Positions 48,801 through 54,800 of a DNA stretch of 64,000 nt are shown here, in pieces. The notes below the pieces were generated by a model that saw only the letters and a list, made by a program, of their open reading frames with translations, made no database searches and had not been told where the DNA came from. The translations under genes and the position numbers were made by a program. Location of the stretch: the NCBI GenBank assembly GCA_032158295.1, contig CM063252.1, positions 10,032,744 to 10,096,743 on the forward strand, written 5' to 3'. The DNA comes from Pycnopodia helianthoides (lineage: Eukaryota > Echinodermata > Asteroidea > Forcipulatida > Asteriidae). How positions within the stretch are numbered: position 1 is the first letter of the stretch; each line of letters opens with the position of its first letter.

Positions 48801-51800
48801 AAATTTTTCACCTTTTTAACCCTTTCAACTCTCAGTCTCTGCACCTTCTTTGAAAAAAAAATTGAACAAATTGTAATAATACTAGATATCCCCCCCCCCT
48901 CATTTATCACTGATCCATTAATTACTTCCCCCCCCCCTCCCTTCTTCTGACTACACAACTGGGGGTGTCTTGGAATTGAGACTATTAGTACAGGGTTCTG
49001 CCCAGGATTTCTATAGTGGCGGAAAAATGTTTCCCTGGAAACCATTGCGAGATGGATCAGTTACTCGATAGATCATAAAAAATACACTAAAACCGAAGAA
49101 GTACTCGAAATTAATGCTTTGATACTATTTTTTTGTATTGGCAAATACCCAATTTTACAATTCATAACATAAAAAAAAGAAAAAGTAAATAGCAAGTTTA
49201 AAATTTAAAAAAATGTGTGGTGGTCAGACAGTCTGAAACAGAGAAAACTCTGCCAGTGGTGGTTGGGGAATCCCGAGTGCCGAGTGGGTTTTCCGGCACC
49301 AACCACTGTGGACAAAACCCTGCTAGTACTACAAAATGTGTGGATTCTATACACTATGTACACCAAGTCAATGTGCATAGTCTGTTCTCATAGTGTTAGC
49401 CAGAGGGGTGTCTGGGTTGTCTTTTGGACACCCGTTTTAAATTTGGACACCCTGTTTTTAATCTGTCATTTACATGTACATGTAAATGTAGTGCAAGTGA
49501 AGAATTTGGACACCCAGTTTTGTTTGTCATTTACATGTAAATGTATTGCAAGTGAAGATTTGGACACCCAGTTTTTAAAATTCCAGCAAAGTTGACACCC
49601 TTTTACCAAATCCTGGCTTAAAACCTTGTCTGTTACAACAGTTGTTTTTGGCCAAGTATACCAGGTAGCTCTATGGAAGACCAAACTTGCTGATACATGT
49701 AAGTCAAATAGATTTCTTAGTCCATTTTCATGGGAAAAAGTGTTACCAATACCAGAAGACAATTAATTTGTACGTTAACTGCAGCAGGGAAACGTGTGAA
49801 AGCATAAAAGGTGTACGCATTTCATAAACGATCAGGTAGATTTGATGGCTTAACAATAATCTGATAATCCAAGCGTTTATATAGGCCCTAGCGTTCTTAC
49901 GCAGAAAAGGTACCACAACGCTTTACAACAACAAAAAATTACAACAATCAAGGATTAACAATTAACAAATAAATAGCATAGTAAGCAAAATAAGTATGGA
50001 AAAGGTAAGTTTTTAGCAATGTTTTGAATTCAGTAAGTGAAATGGCATGACGTATTTGATAAGGAAGATTGTTCCAATGGTTTGGAGCAGCTGCATTATA
50101 AACCTTTGGAAGATGCAGAGTATCTGGTTTGAGGTTTTGTGAGAATCCTTGTATCTGAGCTGGAACAGAGTGTGTGATTAGGCTGGTATGGAGTGATAAG
50201 CTCAGTAAGGTAAGGGGAGCAGTTTCATTCCAACATTTATATGTGATTGTTAACAACTTGAAGGTGATACCCTTCACAATTGATTTGAATTAATCACTCA
50301 TCAGCAAAATAAAAGAACCACCAGCAGGCCTTGCGCTTAAGCTTTTTGAGTGAAGTAGCCCGCCGGGCCAGTAAACTGTGCATTTTACTTGCCCCCAGGA
50401 AGTTTTAGCAGCCCGGATTTTAAACAGGAATATCCATAAATGTAATGTTCTGATGTGTTAATGTTGACGATCACAACCAGTTTAATGATCAAATGAAGTT
50501 ATATTCACACACTCAATAATGATTACCACATTTTATACATTAATTATTCACATCTGAAATTGAAGAAATGAGCATTTTAAACAAGTAGGTTACACAGTTT
50601 TTAGTAGCCAACAGGGCAAGTTGAGAAGTGGTGTTTACTGGCCCATAGCATTTTTTAATAGACACTGTACGCAGGGCTAGTGTTAAGGGCGAGCCCTGAC
50701 CAGCTAGCGAGTGTGCCTTTTTCTTTGCTTATGGTAAGCAGCCATTTTGAAATATTCCTGGTAGCAAATTTAGCTGCGATAACTGCAGCTCAAGTTGCGT
50801 CCTAAGTTCCTTAGACCTAAGAATAGATCTGTACCACTGTCGGGATGATCGAGGGTTACGACCACGGTTAGTATCAATTATGGAACTTGAGCCAACCCAT
50901 AAGCCTAAGCAGAAATTAAATGAATCTGTTCCCCGATGGTAACTTCTAGTTTTATAATTCATTTCGAAATATTTTTGAAACCATACCTTCTTTTGTCGAG
51001 AGGAATTTTTTGAGGTCTTGATTGACGAATGGTGTTTTGTTCTGTATGGCATCTTGTTCTTCTAGCGCTAGGAAAACGCTTGCTCTCAGCTCCGCCTTCA
51101 AGATTGGAAAGGAAACAAAGTCATTAGATACACTCATTATCTATGGTAAATTTATGATGTGCTAACTTTACTCCTACTTGAACATTTAACCCTCCTACTG
51201 TCAGTGACTCTTGGCAACATTTTCCAGTGAGTTGACTAAGCTTAGAGTTGACCAACCATTTGAAACCATTCGACTGCCAAGGTTGTGTACGGTGGCACAA
51301 CTGTGCACAGAACTAACTGTGTACTGTGTTCATGCATTCCCTCATGGTATCATATTGCAGGCTGGCATAGTTTATCTATCAATCAAAACCACAGTGAATG
51401 GTATTGAATGGTCAGACAGCAAGAGGGTTAAAGGTAAGTAAAGTCCATCCCGAGCCAATAGACGGATTGCAATACGCGTCATTGACCACCTCTTTGATGA
51501 ATTGTGCAGGTGTGAAAAGCTATCATTGGCTGAGAGTCATGCCTAACGCGTATACGCGTGCACTTTTCCATCGTTTCACATCAAAGATGGCGTCAAGACG
51601 CGTATTGCAATCCATCTATATGGCTCATCAGGCTGGTGTTTATATCCAGTTTCATTGGCATTCAACGACTGAGAATATTTCCTTTCCCCCTGGACAGGAT
51701 GCCAATCCATCGCAGGTTAATACTCCCCACCCCAGCTCTAGCCGGTACCCATTTGTACTCCTGGGTGGAGAGAAACAGTTATGATAAAAATGCCTTGCTC

Positions 51801-54800
51801 AAGGACAAAGAAAAAAGAAAAATTTACTACGAGCAAAATTTGAACCAACGACCTCTGGATTAACATGCCGGCGCTCTACCAACTGAGCTATCTAGCCCTA
51901 CATGTATGTTGGGGTCTCTGTATTTTGTCAATATCTAAGCTCAGGGGGTGCCAGTCAGAAGCCATATAACCGCTAACTGCTGGGTAGCCAGTCAGTTTCT
52001 CTTGTGGTTTATGAATTGTTATTAGAATTAGAATTACAATACACAAGTCCAAACTTAGCCTTGATATCAAGGCTGTGTAGACAAGTACTCCGCCTAAAAC
52101 CATAGAGCAAGGATACTAAAACCTCAGCCGCCGAATGCGATACAACCCCAGTCCTCCGACTGACTCTAAAAAAAAACTTCATTCACAAAGCTTCAGTTTA
52201 AGCAAATATTGAAATAAATATGTGTTTATCATTCTTAAAGGTAAGGAACAATTCTCCGTATCCGAAAGCCACTTTTTTTAATGTTTAACGAAGCTCATGA
52301 AGTATCGCAGCCAACCCGCCACTGAGCTTATAAAGAGCACATATGAAATACATCATGACTGATCTATGGAAATCAGAACGACTTCTGGAGACTGTTACCA
52401 CAGTGGATTCTGCGATAGAGTTCTGAAAGGAATGTGGCCTGATCTCCGACGCCCCCGATTATCGGTACTGCCGCCCTACCTGCCCTGGGTGGGCTGGAGA
52501 GCGTACCGAGGCGACGGGTAGGCCTATACATGGGGTGGTCGGAAGCAGGCTCACTGCTGTAGCATCCATAACGGCAACTGGTTTAGCAATAGCTAAAGAT
52601 GTCATAGGAGCCATCATCAGTGCCCTAAAGGCCCTGTACGCTATTGGTAAGATCGAAAAACACAAATGTTCACAGATTCACACATAACTTACATGATTTA
52701 AAGTAAGTAATGATAGAAAGGGTTCCTTAAAATATTTCTGCCTAAAAGGCTATCGTTTCTGAGAAATGAGTAAAACAATAGTTTTTATCACGCGTGATAA
52801 AAACTTGATGTTTGAAAAAACAGAAAAAACATAAGGTCTCTTTTCACCATTTTCTCGTGACCTCGATGACCAATTGAGCTCAAACTTTCACAGGTTTGTT
52901 TGTTCGTGCATATGTTGAATCACACAAACATGAACACTGTCTGCGACTATTTTGTCAGCTCTACCAATCCTGTATAATACCTTTAAGCCACAAGTTTTTT
53001 TTACTTGCACAACATATGTATAGAGCACCTTGCCCAAGTGTCCATCGTCATAAGGCACCACACCTCAGTCCTTGTTAAAGAGGATGGGCCATGGTGATTG
53101 AAGTTGACGTTATTTCTTAGATTTCTGCTTTCTATAATTTGTTGCATCTTTTCTAACATTACATTAACAAAAGAAGCAGGGCTCGAATTTTGGGGGAAAA
53201 TCCACAAGACCACAGGACTTGTATCTCAACATTTTTACTGGACCAGAAATAATTTTACAAGACCAGATTCAAACGGAGAAAAGACTTCCTTGCACAGTTT
53301 AACTTGCATTTAATTGAACAAGCACTAAGACATATAAGAGAAGATTTACCTCAATTTGTCTTTAAGGGTATTACGTATATTTTGAATCTTTACTCAAAGT
53401 CAACATTGTTTTTTAATTGAAACCACAAGACCGCCGGACTTGTCTGGTCATGAGTTTACTGGCCCAATGCTAAAATCACTGGCCTCGGGCCTGCGGTCCA
53501 GTGTCAAATTCGAGCCCTGAGAAGTGATATTTGCGGGAGTTTTTACTCCATTCACTAACCCGCCGCCTCAATTGATCAAAATCCCGTAAATGAGGGCAGC
53601 AAACGAAACATGACGTCACTATACGTACTGAATTCCCGGATGGTCTGCACTGAGCAATGCTTCTAAGAATAACAACAAACAGCCGTTTAACGGAGGGGTA
53701 CGTACTGCGACGTCACTATTCTTTAGAATTTTTTGAGACAGCCTTCTGGCACCGACTGCTGTTGTTCCAATTTTGCCTGAAGGCGGGGGTGAAAAGAGGC
53801 TTAGAAACTGCGTTGTAAACGAATAACCATTCATTCTATAACTCTGTCACAGTGTTTTTTTGGTAGATATAGGCGTATTTAGGGATGTAAAACTTTTTTT
53901 AAAGAGTGACCTCTAGCGTGGCCCAACCTCTTTAAGTTGCTGAACAGGCTTTCAACGAGTATCAGCATAAAAATGTCCATGAGGAAGATCCTGAAGCTAA
54001 TTTACTACTGGGTGGCATGATTGTCAACTGACGTGGCAATAGAGGAGACCAAAAATTAAAAAGTTCGTCAAGGGGGAAAGCACAAGTCCTCTGAATATCC
54101 CCAAAGGCTCTGCATAATACAGAAAGCCACCCAATAAATCAAAAGATAGAATAATAAATATTAAACAACTATTACCATTCTTACAAGCACATGTTTTATT
54201 AGTTGCGATAATCGTAACCCTCCATCCTCCCGACGGTCGGAGACCGGAGGGTTACGAGTCATGCAGTGCAAAAAAGTGGCGAAATAAAAATTTCGACTAT
54301 TTTGGTCAGACTGGTCACCAGATTTACCAAATTTTAACCACTTTCAAAAAACATGACACACATTCTAAAAACATGCATGTGATCATCAATGTGTCATGAA
54401 TCCATTCGTATTACTCAAAACATCATTGAGAAATTATTTTAAGAAAAAACGAACAAAAACTTACCAGAAACTGACCGAAATGTCCATGGACCGCACTTCC
54501 CCTAAATCAACCAATCAGCGTAAACCAGACCGTTATGTAGGCGTGGCGATCGTCTGATTGCGACTGTGCGTGCACGCAGTTAATGTATTTAACGGATTTG
54601 CGCCATCTGCAGTTTGCGCTGATTAAGTGCAGGAACAGCATTCCAGAATGCGCGCTCAATCTGGAAATTTTTCCTCATAAATATCCTGTGATTGTGCAAC
54701 TCAACAAAATGCGCACAACGACGAGTCCGCTTACGCTGATTGGTCGAGATGTTGCTAGGTCACGAATCGCGAGGTTCGAAAACCGGACCTGAGATTGTCT

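Noticed and set aside
51795..51905. Functional tRNA gene
   Set aside because: A and B boxes are present but acceptor arms do not pair, and the same decayed head occurs at 47655, so a SINE is the better reading.
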